This document shows, piece after piece, positions 12,460-19,282 of a DNA stretch of 32,838 bases. Position 1 is the stretch's first letter; each line of letters opens with the position of its first letter. The notes under the pieces were generated by a model. That model was given only the letters and a program-made list of their open reading frames with translations, ran no database searches and was not told the origin of the DNA. The position numbers and the translations under genes were made by a program. This DNA is from a virus: IMG/VR virus record IMGVR_UViG_3300031851_000094, positions 1 to 32,838 of that record; one strand, given 5' to 3'.

Positions 12460-13341
12460 ATGCCTGTTACTCGCGTCCATTCAAGTGATACTCAAGTCTT
12501 CATTGAAGACATCCGAATATCTGGAGTTCAATCCGTTTCATTTGACACTTCAAAACAGATAAATGAGATTAGGAATTTGGGACATCAAGAAGTTACAGAT
12601 AGAATCTTAACAGCGAATCAAACAACAAATTTCTCTATGGATTACCATGTGGTTGAAGGAGAAAACGCTTTCGATCCATTCTTTTCTTTTACTGGTACTG
12701 CAGGATTCAACGATTTGATTTCTGTAGACAAATACAATATAAAAATAAAAGATAATGCAGGAGAAAACGAAATAGAAGGCGCATACCTATCCAGCTATTC
12801 TTTAAATTTATCTGTAGGAGAAATACCAAGCGTCTCAATATCTTATGAAGCTGATAGCATCTCATATGATCCTGATAATGCCATCACAAGCAGCCTTAGT
12901 GATTCTTATAATGTTTACAAACCTTCAGAGATTTCCGTATCCACCACAAAAGCAGATCCACCTTATACTCCAGAACTTAAAGCTGAAAACTTTGCAATAC
13001 AAAATGCCTCTTTAAGCTTCAGTATACCAAGAACAACTACAACGAGAATAGGCAAAAGAGTACCCGAAAGAAGATACCCAACCTTCCCAATCAATGGAGA
13101 AATATCTTTTTCTGTAATAAAGAACCAAGTAACTGGATTAGATATGTCTTCTTTAATTTTAAGCAAAGATAAAATCAACCTCACTTTAGACAAAAGTTCT
13201 GGCAATACTATACTTTTTAGCGTAGATGACTGTTCTTTAATTTCTGCAGCAGAATCGACTGACTTAGATGGAAATAGTTCAATTGATTTTAATTATAGTT
13301 TTGCGCTCACAAATAATTCTTTAACTCGATCAGTTAGCTAG
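12460..13341 (+). CDS. Tail-tube-like structural protein
   Basis: 293 residues. The sequence is Ser/Thr/Asn-rich and beta-strand-rich throughout, with a segment VQSVSFDTSKQINEIRNLG, then QEVTDRILTANQTTNFSMDY, near the N-terminus, and repeated strand-turn units (SLSFSIPRTTTTRIGKRVPE, ISFSVIKNQVTGLD). This is the look of a phage tail-tube or minor tail protein, whose hexameric rings form the tail channel. No cysteine cluster or enzyme motif. It is followed by a capsid-maturation-type domain protein, consistent with a virion cluster. The assignment rests on overall character, not a specific motif. Confidence 0.5.
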   Translation: MPVTRVHSSDTQVFIEDIRISGVQSVSFDTSKQINEIRNLGHQEVTDRILTANQTTNFSMDYHVVEGENAFDPFFSFTGTAGFNDLISVDKYNIKIKDNAGENEIEGAYLSSYSLNLSVGEIPSVSISYEADSISYDPDNAITSSLSDSYNVYKPSEISVSTTKADPPYTPELKAENFAIQNASLSFSIPRTTTTRIGKRVPERRYPTFPINGEISFSVIKNQVTGLDMSSLILSKDKINLTLDKSSGNTILFSVDDCSLISAAESTDLDGNSSIDFNYSFALTNNSLTRSVS

Positions 13342-13347
13342 CCCCTT

Positions 13348-13359
13348 ATTTGGCCAAAT
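13348..13359. promoter_or_regulatory. 12-base perfect palindrome upstream of the 13397 gene
   Basis: ATTTGGCCAAAT is a perfect palindrome, closely followed by GTTTAAAC (13363-13370). It lies between the tail-tube-like gene and a -10-like TAATAT (13386-13391). A regulator site is possible; there is too little sequence to form a terminator. Confidence 0.35.
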
Positions 13360-13363
13360 CCTG

Positions 13364-13391
13364 TTTAAACTTGCGACTTTTCGTGTAATAT
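13364..13391 (+). promoter_or_regulatory. Weak promoter before the 13397 gene
   Basis: -35-like TTTAAA (13364-13369), 16-base spacer, -10 TAATAT (13386-13391), then 5 bases to the ATG at 13397. The short gap fits the leaderless pattern of other genes here, but the -35 is poor. Confidence 0.35.
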
Positions 13392-13396
13392 ACATT

Positions 13397-13915
13397 ATGC
13401 CTTTACCCCAACCCAAAAGCGGAGAAAAGAAGTCTGATTTTATTAGCCGTTGCATGGTGAATCTTTCAGATAAGGAAGAGTTTAAAGACAACAAGCAAAG
13501 AGCTGCTGTTTGCTATTCTCAATTTGAGGAAGCTGAAAGTAAAGCTTCTGTAGTCCTCAACAATGAAGACGATTGTACCCTATTCTTTTCTGAAGCTTCT
13601 CCTGATGTTGGCAAACATTACTTTAAAACAAAAGAGGAGGCTCTAGAAGATGCTAAAAAAATGGGACTCAAAGGCATCCACCCTCATAAAACAAAAGACG
13701 GTAAGACTTTGTATATGGCTGGACCTGATCATGAAACATTCATGAAACGTCATAACGAAGTCTTAAAAGAAAAAGAAAAGTCTGATAGTAGTCTCTGGGA
13801 GAACATCAGGAAGAAAAAAGAAAGAATCAAGAAAGGTTCTGGAGAAAAGATGAGAAAAAAGGGCGACAAGGGAGCACCAACTTCTGATCAGATTGAAAAA
13901 GCAAAAGGAAAATAA
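13397..13915 (+). CDS. Protein with capsid-protease-associated cysteine domain
   Basis: 172 residues. The N-terminal segment LPQPKSGEKKSDFISRCMVN, then KEEFKDNKQRAAVCYSQFEE, has the pattern K-x-GE-x-x-x-DFI-x-RC...F-x-D-x-x-QR-x-AVC-x-x-QF, a short domain found in many phages, often fused to prohead proteases or next to head-maturation genes. About 45-115 hold HYFKTKEEALEDAKKMGLKG, then IHPHKTKDGKTLYMAGPDHE, an unrecognised domain. The C-terminus (about 118-172) is long and very basic, with many Lys. Two Cys about 21 residues apart may bind metal or form a disulfide. A virion or capsid-assembly role is inferred. Confidence 0.6.
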   Translation: MPLPQPKSGEKKSDFISRCMVNLSDKEEFKDNKQRAAVCYSQFEEAESKASVVLNNEDDCTLFFSEASPDVGKHYFKTKEEALEDAKKMGLKGIHPHKTKDGKTLYMAGPDHETFMKRHNEVLKEKEKSDSSLWENIRKKKERIKKGSGEKMRKKGDKGAPTSDQIEKAKGK

Positions 13916-13918
13916 GCC

Positions 13919-14161
13919 ATGCCAAGAAAAAAACAAGGAGAGATACACTGCGATTTTAGTTTAACTTCGGGAGATTGGGTTTCTTATAGGGCTGAAGTCA
14001 CTGGCTTCTATAATACTTATAATGAGTCAGAACTTAATGATCACATCACAAGAGAATTTAATAAAAAAATAAGAGACCTGAACATGCCAGAATCTCTTTA
14101 CATTTCTCCGTATGATGCGGGACTACGTTATATTGGAGATGGTAGCGTATTTGATGGATAA
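13919..14161 (+). CDS. Small hypothetical protein
   Basis: 80 residues (MPRKKQGEIHCDFSLTSGDW, YNESELNDHITREFNKKIR, ISPYDAGLRYIGDGSVFDG). It is probably a mixed alpha/beta fold. Not recognised. It begins 3 bases after the stop of the preceding gene, so the two are cotranscribed. Confidence 0.6.
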   Translation: MPRKKQGEIHCDFSLTSGDWVSYRAEVTGFYNTYNESELNDHITREFNKKIRDLNMPESLYISPYDAGLRYIGDGSVFDG

Positions 14162-14173
14162 CTAAAAAAAATT

Positions 14174-14368
14174 ATGATAAAAAAAACTATAATTTTAGCT
14201 ATAGCTTCAATCTTATCTGTATCTTGTTCTTCTTGTTGAGGGAGGCAAAAATGCGTGACCGTGAGTCATGAAGAAACACTTCAGCCAAATCTCAAAGATT
14301 ATGAGGTAAAAAATGGGAAGGTTTACCCCAAAGAAATGCACCCTGCATTAAAAAGACTGTTTCCTTAA
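14174..14368 (+). pseudogene. Lipoprotein gene interrupted by in-frame TGA
   Basis: From ATG at 14174 the frame encodes a short basic start, a hydrophobic core and a lipobox (LSVSC, Cys17), then CSSC and a TGA at 14237-14239. The same frame stays open for 42 more codons to TAA at 14366, with protein-like content (HEETLQPNLKDYEVKNGKVY, then KEMHPALKRLFP). Three explanations fit: a nonsense mutation of a lipoprotein of about 64 residues, read-through or recoding at TGA, or two coupled genes with a GTG start downstream of GGGAGG (at about 14257). TGA is a normal stop in this genome, since many ATGA overlaps use it. The end is convergent with the gene at 14348. Confidence 0.55.
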
Positions 14369-14599
14369 AGTCTTAAAGATGTCATACAGGCATAGGTCTT
14401 TCTTAGTTGCCTCTCTAACCTTATTCTTTAATTCAAAAGAATGAGAGGTGTGCGCTATCTCCCTTTTAATAACCCAGCCATCTTCAATAAAATAATCTGT
14501 ATCCCATTCAAATATCTCTGAAATATAATCCAAAGCAATCAAATGCCTTTGCGCTTCTGAGATCTCAATCTCTACTGTTTGCTTACCTGTTATCTTCAT
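14348..14599 (-). CDS. Small hypothetical protein
   Basis: 83 residues (MKITGKQTVEIEISEAQRHL through DIFKTLRKQSF). A strand-rich N-terminus is followed by a helix with WDTDYFIEDGWVIKRE. Not recognised. It overlaps the upstream MORN-like gene by 17 bases and ends over the 3' end of the convergent broken lipoprotein gene. Confidence 0.6.
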   Translation of the reverse strand: MKITGKQTVEIEISEAQRHLIALDYISEIFEWDTDYFIEDGWVIKREIAHTSHSFELKNKVREATKKDLCLYDIFKTLRKQSF

Positions 14600-14915
14600 G
14601 AGTACTATTTACACTAATAAGATCCTGATTCAAGCTAAATTTATTCTTAGCCTCAAGCCACTGTCGGTGGTTTAACCTCCTACCTCCCAAGTAATATACT
14701 TGTTTCCCATTTTTAGTTGTGATAGCTGGACCCTCAAGATTATGTAATCTTCCATGATCCCAATACTCTTCACAACCATTGTTTAAGATCACAGCTGGTT
14801 TCCCTTTCCTGTGCTTTATTGTACGATTGACATCATTAAAGTATCGTACCCCATCAAAATCAACACGCATGAACGCATCGTTTTCTGGATTAGCGTGATA
14901 TATTTCTTTTCCCAT
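14583..14915 (-). CDS. MORN-like repeat protein
   Basis: 110 residues from the ATG at 14915; an earlier in-frame start at 14969 would overlap the upstream gene. HRKGKPAVILNNGCEEYW, then DHGRLHNLEGPAITT and GKQVYYLGGRRLNHRQWL, show the W-x-x-x-G-x-LHNLEGPA-type unit seen in phage and bacterial MORN-like proteins. These repeats form a flat beta sheet and often mediate binding. The role here is unknown. Another MORN-like protein lies at 15254-15691, on the far side of the tRNA. Confidence 0.6.
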   Translation of the reverse strand: MGKEIYHANPENDAFMRVDFDGVRYFNDVNRTIKHRKGKPAVILNNGCEEYWDHGRLHNLEGPAITTKNGKQVYYLGGRRLNHRQWLEAKNKFSLNQDLISVNSTHEDNR

Positions 14916-14926
14916 ATTAACTATAT

Positions 14927-15151
14927 TTAAGTTTTTGATAAAAAGCAAGGGGTTGTATCTCCCATCCATGCTCCTATTTGATTAAAATAAAAAAATTCAA
15001 CTGCCTCTTCTTTAGTCATGCCATCAGATTTAAGGCGATCAATTACCTTTTCCTTATCATAGCAATAAATGAGTGGTTGGCCAAATCTCTCAACCGTACC
15101 GATAATACAATCGTCATACCCGTCCATAACCAACATGTCTGATTCTTCCAT
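14927..15151 (-). CDS. Conserved small phage protein
   Basis: 74 residues from the ATG at 15151. The frame is open to 15202, but that would run through the tRNA-Leu gene, so the shorter start is correct. Residues MDGYDDCIIGTVERFGQPLI, then YCYDKEKVIDRLKSDGMTKE and FFYFNQIGAWMGDTTPCFL, match a small conserved phage family I recall with no known function. The conserved Cys, Tyr and Trp positions suggest a compact fold. It is located 11 bases after the tRNA, so tRNA and mRNA are probably cotranscribed and separated by processing. Confidence 0.65.
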   Translation of the reverse strand: MEESDMLVMDGYDDCIIGTVERFGQPLIYCYDKEKVIDRLKSDGMTKEEAVEFFYFNQIGAWMGDTTPCFLSKT

Positions 15152-15162
15152 ATTTTTAAAAG

Positions 15163-15245
15163 TAGCTTTGGAGGGGATCGAACCCTCACGACCTAGGGTC
15201 AATGGATTTTAAATCCACAGCGTCTACCAATTCCGCCACAAAGCC
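15163..15245 (-). tRNA. tRNA-Leu (UAA anticodon)
   Basis: 83 bases without an encoded CCA. Acceptor stem GGCTTTG pairs with CAAAGCT, anticodon stem GTGGA/TCCAT with loop TTTAAAA (anticodon TAA), a long variable arm (TGACC-CTA-GGTCG) typical of class II tRNAs, and T-arm GAGGG TTCGATC CCCTC. It lies inside a leftward gene run between 15254 and 15151. UUA is the leucine codon favoured by AT-rich genomes, consistent with a role in supplementing translation. Confidence 0.95.
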
Positions 15246-15253
15246 TTAATTAA

Positions 15254-15691
15254 TTACTCTAAAACCATTTGTCCAGAGAAAATTTTCCCAGCTATTTCAT
15301 TAGCGTCTCCTTCAATCTCATCTCCATTTGAATGGAATGCCTTAAACCTGCGGAATCTTTCGCCTTTGTACCAAATGAGAGATATTTGTTTTTGTCCGTT
15401 CTCGTACCAGCTATCAAACGGGCCATGAAGCTTGCCCTCAAGAAGGCCAGCTTTTGCCAACATACCTCCATTAATATGGTACCTGATAGAAGTCCCAGAG
15501 AACAGATCTTCTTCTGCCATCTCAAATGAGGTATAAAAAGTATTCGTAGACCCGTCAACGAATAACTCTTCTCCATTTACTGTCGGGCCTTCTGGATAAT
15601 CTGACCCTCTGTTCATATAAGCCTCTGATCCATATCTAAATAAAGCAAAAGCTAACAAGAGCACTATCGTAACAACCACTGATTTTTTCAT
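15254..15691 (-). CDS. Membrane-anchored MORN-like protein
   Basis: 145 residues. The N-terminus (MKKSVVVTIVLLLAFALFRYG) is a signal anchor or signal peptide. The rest has MORN-like turns: KLHGPFDSWYENGQKQISL, WYKGERFRRFKAFHSNGDE and a preceding FSGTSIRYHINGGMLAKAGL. It is likely located in or outside the inner membrane. It belongs to the same operon as ThyX and the small genes and lies 8 bases before the tRNA. Similar proteins occur in phages and bacteria without a firm role. Confidence 0.65.
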   Translation of the reverse strand: MKKSVVVTIVLLLAFALFRYGSEAYMNRGSDYPEGPTVNGEELFVDGSTNTFYTSFEMAEEDLFSGTSIRYHINGGMLAKAGLLEGKLHGPFDSWYENGQKQISLIWYKGERFRRFKAFHSNGDEIEGDANEIAGKIFSGQMVLE

Positions 15692-15694
15692 AGA

Positions 15695-15889
15695 TTAATC
15701 TTGAGTGAATTCAATATTGCGGATGTTAAGGTCTTCCTTATTCTTTTTCGCACGAGACTCTGCCTTTTTCAATTCATTCTCAGTGAATAAAAAATGTCTC
15801 CCATCATCAGAACTAATCTGGAAGTAGACAAGAGAAGCATTATTTTTCTTCTGCTTGTTTACAACTGCGTTAATATAAGCGTATTTCAT
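15695..15889 (-). CDS. Small hypothetical protein
   Basis: 64 residues (MKYAYINAVVNKQKKNNASL, ending LNIRNIEFTQD), with strands flanking a basic helix (FTENELKKAESRAKKNKEDL). Not recognised. It ends 3 bases before the MORN-like gene and is part of the leftward operon. Confidence 0.6.
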   Translation of the reverse strand: MKYAYINAVVNKQKKNNASLVYFQISSDDGRHFLFTENELKKAESRAKKNKEDLNIRNIEFTQD

Positions 15890-15908
15890 AATAATATTAG
15901 ATATAAGT

Positions 15909-16199
15909 TTATTCTTCGTCGTAAGTCAATTCAAATTCAGAATCTTTTGTGAGACCATCTCGTGAGAGGAAATCAGATTGAGAAAGCTCCTCATAAAGAC
16001 TATCATGATCTTCGCCATCATATTCTTCTCCTATCCCATAACGGCAATTCTCGTCATAACAATAAATATTATACTCTGCTCCATTATTATCCTCTTCACC
16101 TAAAATGACGAATCTATCACCACCAATCTCAATATGGCAATGCCACATTACTTTTGTATAAGTTTCGTCTGGATCAGTTAATATTTTTAATTTTTTCAT
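15909..16199 (-). CDS. Acidic hypothetical protein
   Basis: 96 residues, strongly acidic (EEYDGEDHDSLYEELSQ), with VMWHCHIEIGGDRFVILGEE and NIYCYDENCRYGIGEE forming strands with Cys and His. No signal peptide. Not recognised. Located 3 bases after the ThyX stop codon, within the operon. Acidity could suggest a DNA-mimic or inhibitor, but there is no direct evidence. Confidence 0.6.
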   Translation of the reverse strand: MKKLKILTDPDETYTKVMWHCHIEIGGDRFVILGEEDNNGAEYNIYCYDENCRYGIGEEYDGEDHDSLYEELSQSDFLSRDGLTKDSEFELTYDEE

Positions 16200-16202
16200 A
16201 AT

Positions 16203-16820
16203 CTAATAACCCCAACTATTTAAGGTATGTTGAAAAGGATTATCTTCTATACCCTTAACCAAGTCAAGCATTTTCTCTGCTATTTCTCTAATTTCTTTTT
16301 GAGCGTGTTCACTTTTGCGTAATTTAATAAAGTTTGCGAAGCTACGCATGTTAAATTGTACATCGGCTTGAATGCGACTATTGTAGGTCTTAAAGAAACG
16401 TGCAGATTCTTTTGCTCGTTTGCGACCCAACTCTGGTTCAAGATCAGCAAGACATTTATGGTAAAGTCTATTACCGTCTTCAGTGTATTGTTTCAATTGT
16501 TGTTGCCAGAAATCTGGCCAATCATCAGGGATAAAAGTTTTATCCTCTTTCAGTTCTTTGTATCGTGCCGACTCTGCATTGAGAGAAGATAATCTATGCT
16601 TAAGTAAATGAATATGACTGGCAATATCGCAATCAACAAGAAAATGGACACTACCTTTTTCAAAAGGGGTCTCGTGTCCGTGGCTCCAAAGCATGTCGAT
16701 GAGCTTCGGAATTCTCTGTCTTTTCTTTTCATCTAAGTCTCTTGAAGTTGATGTCCAAGCACTACAAGCAATAACTTCATCACTACCATAGTGTCCTAAT
16801 AATTCTACTGTATTATCCAT
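16203..16820 (-). CDS. thyX: Flavin-dependent thymidylate synthase ThyX
   Basis: 205 residues from the ATG at 16820 (a TTG three codons earlier is possible). It makes dTMP from dUMP using FAD, NADPH and methylene-tetrahydrofolate. The signature is at 74-87: KHRLSSLNAESARY, matching RHRxxSxNxxSxRY except that the first Arg is Lys. HETPFEKGSVHFLVDCD (49-65) is the usual preceding segment, and FFKTYNSRIQADVQFNMRSF, then FIKLRKSEHAQKEIRE, near the C-terminus are typical. Full length for the family. Located in an operon with the glycosyltransferase-like gene upstream and small genes downstream. Phage thyX supports DNA synthesis during infection. Confidence 0.92.
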   Translation of the reverse strand: MDNTVELLGHYGSDEVIACSAWTSTSRDLDEKKRQRIPKLIDMLWSHGHETPFEKGSVHFLVDCDIASHIHLLKHRLSSLNAESARYKELKEDKTFIPDDWPDFWQQQLKQYTEDGNRLYHKCLADLEPELGRKRAKESARFFKTYNSRIQADVQFNMRSFANFIKLRKSEHAQKEIREIAEKMLDLVKGIEDNPFQHTLNSWGY

Positions 16821-16829
16821 TTTTTTCAA

Positions 16830-17600
16830 TTAAAAATTAAAGGGATCTGCCATTACCCAAGTAGAAGGCATAATCTTCCTGACAAAAAGATATCCATCCT
16901 TGCGATAAGTGTCAACCATTCCTTTGCTAATTTTATCAAAAGCCCTCGGATTCCTCTCCGCCTTCCCAAAAGAATCTTTCCTTATACTCCAATCAGAATA
17001 AGTCGTAGCTTGCCCCATCTCAAAATCCAGCCCCAGCTCTTTAGCTATCCCCCAAAAATAAAACTCATCAGCAAAAATAACTTTATCCCTTACAAAGTAC
17101 TTAGACCAATGATCAAAAGTCTCAACGAACTTGATCGCATCTTTTCGCCTTAAAACAAAAAATTGGCAAACTGCATTGTACTCATCAAACTTATAATCCT
17201 TAATCCCCTCCCTAAAAGTTAGTTGACTCTTAACCTTAGTATGAAAACTAAAGTGTTTTGAAAATGTAGTTTTACTATATCTTTCTTTTATTAAACCCAC
17301 TGTCTTATTTAAATCATAAAGAGGGAAGTGAGACTCACTAATTAAAGAAAAATATTCATTATCGTCATCTTCTAATGCTGCCTTGATTAGCTCAATAGTG
17401 GCTTCAACTAAGGAAAATTGGCCCCACGCAGTAGGAACTACATTATCTATATAATAGTCGGAGAAAATACTGGGCCTCCTTGTTTTAGGGTGGATGTATA
17501 AATTAAACTTAGATTGATCTCCATCATCAAAAAACTTCTTCCAAGTATTATTGTGGTTAAAGGAGTTGTAGGTTAAATTTAAGAAAGCTACTTTTTCCAT
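16830..17600 (-). CDS. Core-2/I-branching-type glycosyltransferase
   Basis: 256 residues. FLNLTYNSFNHNNTWKKFF, FNLYIHPKTRRP, AWGQFSLVEATIELIKAAL and NEYFSLISESHFPLYDL match the GT14-like Core-2/I-branching layout: an N-terminal strand region, WG-x-x-SLV, and the conserved SESHFPL where the sugar donor binds. CQFFVLRRKDA and FADEFYFWG follow in the expected places. It transfers a sugar to an acceptor, probably on the virion or on a phage-made glycan. First gene of the leftward operon; its promoter region is shared with the divergent 17648 gene. A TATAAT is visible on both strands around 17622-17627, but no good -35. Confidence 0.7.
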   Translation of the reverse strand: MEKVAFLNLTYNSFNHNNTWKKFFDDGDQSKFNLYIHPKTRRPSIFSDYYIDNVVPTAWGQFSLVEATIELIKAALEDDDNEYFSLISESHFPLYDLNKTVGLIKERYSKTTFSKHFSFHTKVKSQLTFREGIKDYKFDEYNAVCQFFVLRRKDAIKFVETFDHWSKYFVRDKVIFADEFYFWGIAKELGLDFEMGQATTYSDWSIRKDSFGKAERNPRAFDKISKGMVDTYRKDGYLFVRKIMPSTWVMADPFNF

Positions 17601-17647
17601 TTATTCTTCTATTTAGTGTATTATAATAATATAACCTTAATATAACT

Positions 17648-17992
17648 ATGGAAAATTTTGAAAATCCTTTAGAAAGTCAGGCTAGTTTCAACGAAGCTGG
17701 AGAAATGGAAGTAACCATCGCTAAGAAATATTCCACTGCGGAAGCTGGCGTTTACAAATCTTATATGAGCATGTGTGCGTCTGATGACAAGATGTTTACC
17801 AATACTGCAGAAATGGGGAATAAAGAAACTTATAGTGCTTGTGCTATGCAATATGGAAAGATGCGAGCCATGATGATGGATGATAGCAAGGGAGAACTCA
17901 CTGAAAAACAAAAGCAACTACCTCCCGCACTCCAAAAAAAGATCATCGAAAAGATGAAGAAAGAAGGCAAACATAAAGAAGAGGATAAATAA
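17648..17992 (+). CDS. Met-rich hypothetical protein with paired Cys
   Basis: 114 residues with many Met. The middle (SYMSMCASDDKMFTNTAEMG, then NKETYSACAMQYGKMRAMMM, about 37-76) has the layout Cys-x-x-D...F...Cys-x-x-QY. This resembles the capsid-associated domain of the 13397-13915 protein. The C-terminal part (LTEKQKQLPPALQKKIIEKM, then KKEGKHKEEDK) is basic and helical. Not recognised as a family. It is the first gene of the rightward group 17648-18973. Confidence 0.55.
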   Translation: MENFENPLESQASFNEAGEMEVTIAKKYSTAEAGVYKSYMSMCASDDKMFTNTAEMGNKETYSACAMQYGKMRAMMMDDSKGELTEKQKQLPPALQKKIIEKMKKEGKHKEEDK

Positions 17993-17994
17993 TA

Positions 17995-18023
17995 TTGATT
18001 TTTATTCCTTTAATCTTTAAAAT
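17995..18023 (+). promoter_or_regulatory. Sigma70-type promoter for the 18030 gene
   Basis: -35 TTGATT (17995-18000), 17-base spacer, -10 TAAAAT (18018-18023), then 6 bases to GTG at 18030. It starts directly after the stop of the 17648 gene and predicts a leaderless mRNA beginning at GTG. Confidence 0.6.
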
Positions 18024-18029
18024 CTTTTA

Positions 18030-18329
18030 GTGAAAACGATTGTCAAGAAAGAATTAAAGATCGAAACTAAACGTCATGATTTTGATAACGAATTTGCATA
18101 TCTAGAAACGTGGCATAACAATCAACTAAAAGACTGCTACTTTGTCGAAAAAGAATTTCTTTGGCCTGATGGTACTATAAAGTCTGGCGGTAAAAAATAT
18201 TTTTTCTGCAACAATCCTGATTTGCCTGAAAAAGAAATCAAATGCATCAACTATAATTCCTTTAAGCACTTCGATCATCTAAGCTTCTTTGATGAGAATG
18301 GTCAAATAATTAACATCTTATATAAATAA
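18030..18329 (+). CDS. Hypothetical protein with GTG start
   Basis: 99 residues beginning KTIVKKELKIETKRHDFDN, with FAYLETWHNNQLKDCYFVEK and CNNPDLPEKEIKCINYNSFK. The start is GTG, fixed by the promoter 6 bases upstream. Beta-rich and small, with several Tyr, Phe and Cys. Not recognised. Its stop overlaps the next start by one base (TAATG), implying coupling. Confidence 0.6.
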   Translation: MKTIVKKELKIETKRHDFDNEFAYLETWHNNQLKDCYFVEKEFLWPDGTIKSGGKKYFFCNNPDLPEKEIKCINYNSFKHFDHLSFFDENGQIINILYK

Positions 18330-18973
18330 TGTCTGGGTTTCATGTCAAATACGTAGGTAGGGATAGCTCTTTCTATATGATAAATGCTCTGCCATTTATG
18401 CCTGACGTTACTCAAACTGCAGAAACAGAATATGAGATAAAATTCAATGAAGCCTACGTGTTTGATTATGCGAATGGAGCACGAAAGCTTGCAGTCCAAT
18501 CCTTAACGCATAACGTAAACCAAGGAGAAGCATGTTCATTCAAATTAAAATTAACGATAGATAAACAAACTGGTAGGATAAGCTATGCTCAAATAATTAA
18601 AGGCGAAGGCTCTTCCGACTTCAACAATCTCTATGCCACCAGTACATGGGAAAACCCGCTAGAAGCAGATTACGCTGGGCAAGATGGGTATTATTACGTA
18701 GATTTAGCTGAATTTAACGGACCTGATCTATCAGAAATATACCTGAGAGATAACTTACACTTGCACTTCAGGGGCTTCGCACAAAGAGGCGCGGAGTACG
18801 GACAAGAAGATGTGGGTCCAGTAATGATGCCTGACGAATCATTCAATGCTAACGGATTAATAAAATTTAGGTCTCTAGCAAAAGACCCACGAGAAGATAA
18901 TTGTATAGAAATATCAGTAGAAGATGATAAGATTCTATTATACTCACCTTGCACTGGATCATCTGGCTCATAA
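18329..18973 (+). CDS. Hypothetical beta-rich protein, possibly virion-associated
   Basis: 214 residues. MSGFHVKYVGRDSSFYMINA is followed by strands and turns (DKQTGRISYAQIIKGEGSSD, then DGYYYVDLAEFNGPDLSEIY), and the end is Gly/Ser-rich (CTGSSGS). No enzyme motif, signal peptide or membrane segment. The composition, with Gly/Asn/Tyr turns and a flexible tail, suits a structural or surface protein, but no family is recognised. Convergent with the HAD phosphatase gene, whose stop codon directly abuts its own. Confidence 0.55.
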   Translation: MSGFHVKYVGRDSSFYMINALPFMPDVTQTAETEYEIKFNEAYVFDYANGARKLAVQSLTHNVNQGEACSFKLKLTIDKQTGRISYAQIIKGEGSSDFNNLYATSTWENPLEADYAGQDGYYYVDLAEFNGPDLSEIYLRDNLHLHFRGFAQRGAEYGQEDVGPVMMPDESFNANGLIKFRSLAKDPREDNCIEISVEDDKILLYSPCTGSSGS

Positions 18974-19282
18974 TTAAAAATAAAGTTCATCAAAGAACCT
19001 ATTTCCATTATAAGCTTTATCATCAATCCAAAAATCATATGATGGCTTATTCATCCTAAGCTCTGTATATTTGACTCCCCACTCTTCAAGCTGGCTCTTT
19101 GTTAACTCAGTCCAGTCTTTCCCCGAATTGCCCCCTCTAGCTGTCCAGTAGATAATTTCATTACCCTTCTTGTATAATTCATTAAAGTACTGAATACGAG
19201 AACCCATGGGTCTAGCTAACTCATATCTACCTCTGCTATCTGTACAGATAGTCCCATCAATGTCTACAATGAATGTTTTCAT
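18974..19282 (-). CDS. HAD-superfamily phosphatase
   Basis: 102 residues. FIVDIDGTICTD (4-15) is HAD motif I with the nucleophile D7 and acid/base D9. YWTARGG (about 45-51) fits motif II, with Thr. A Lys in the segment NKPSYDFWIDDKAYNG (about 78-93) is the motif III candidate and WIDDKA is motif IV. Small, capless, of the sugar-phosphate phosphatase type. Last of a four-gene leftward operon, after the nucleotidyltransferase with an ATGA overlap. In that context it would remove a phosphate from a sugar bisphosphate, as GmhB does in ADP- or GDP-heptose synthesis, though the sequence is not a clear GmhB. Confidence 0.75.
   Translation of the reverse strand: MKTFIVDIDGTICTDSRGRYELARPMGSRIQYFNELYKKGNEIIYWTARGGNSGKDWTELTKSQLEEWGVKYTELRMNKPSYDFWIDDKAYNGNRFFDELYF

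Noticed and set aside
14174-14368. Alternative genetic code with TGA as a sense codon
   Set aside because: Several coupled gene pairs use ATGA overlaps with TGA as the real stop, so TGA is a normal stop in this genome.
15152-15202. Upstream extension of the 14927 gene
   Set aside because: It would be read through the tRNA-Leu gene; the extra residues come from tRNA sequence, and an ATG at 15151 fits the protein family.
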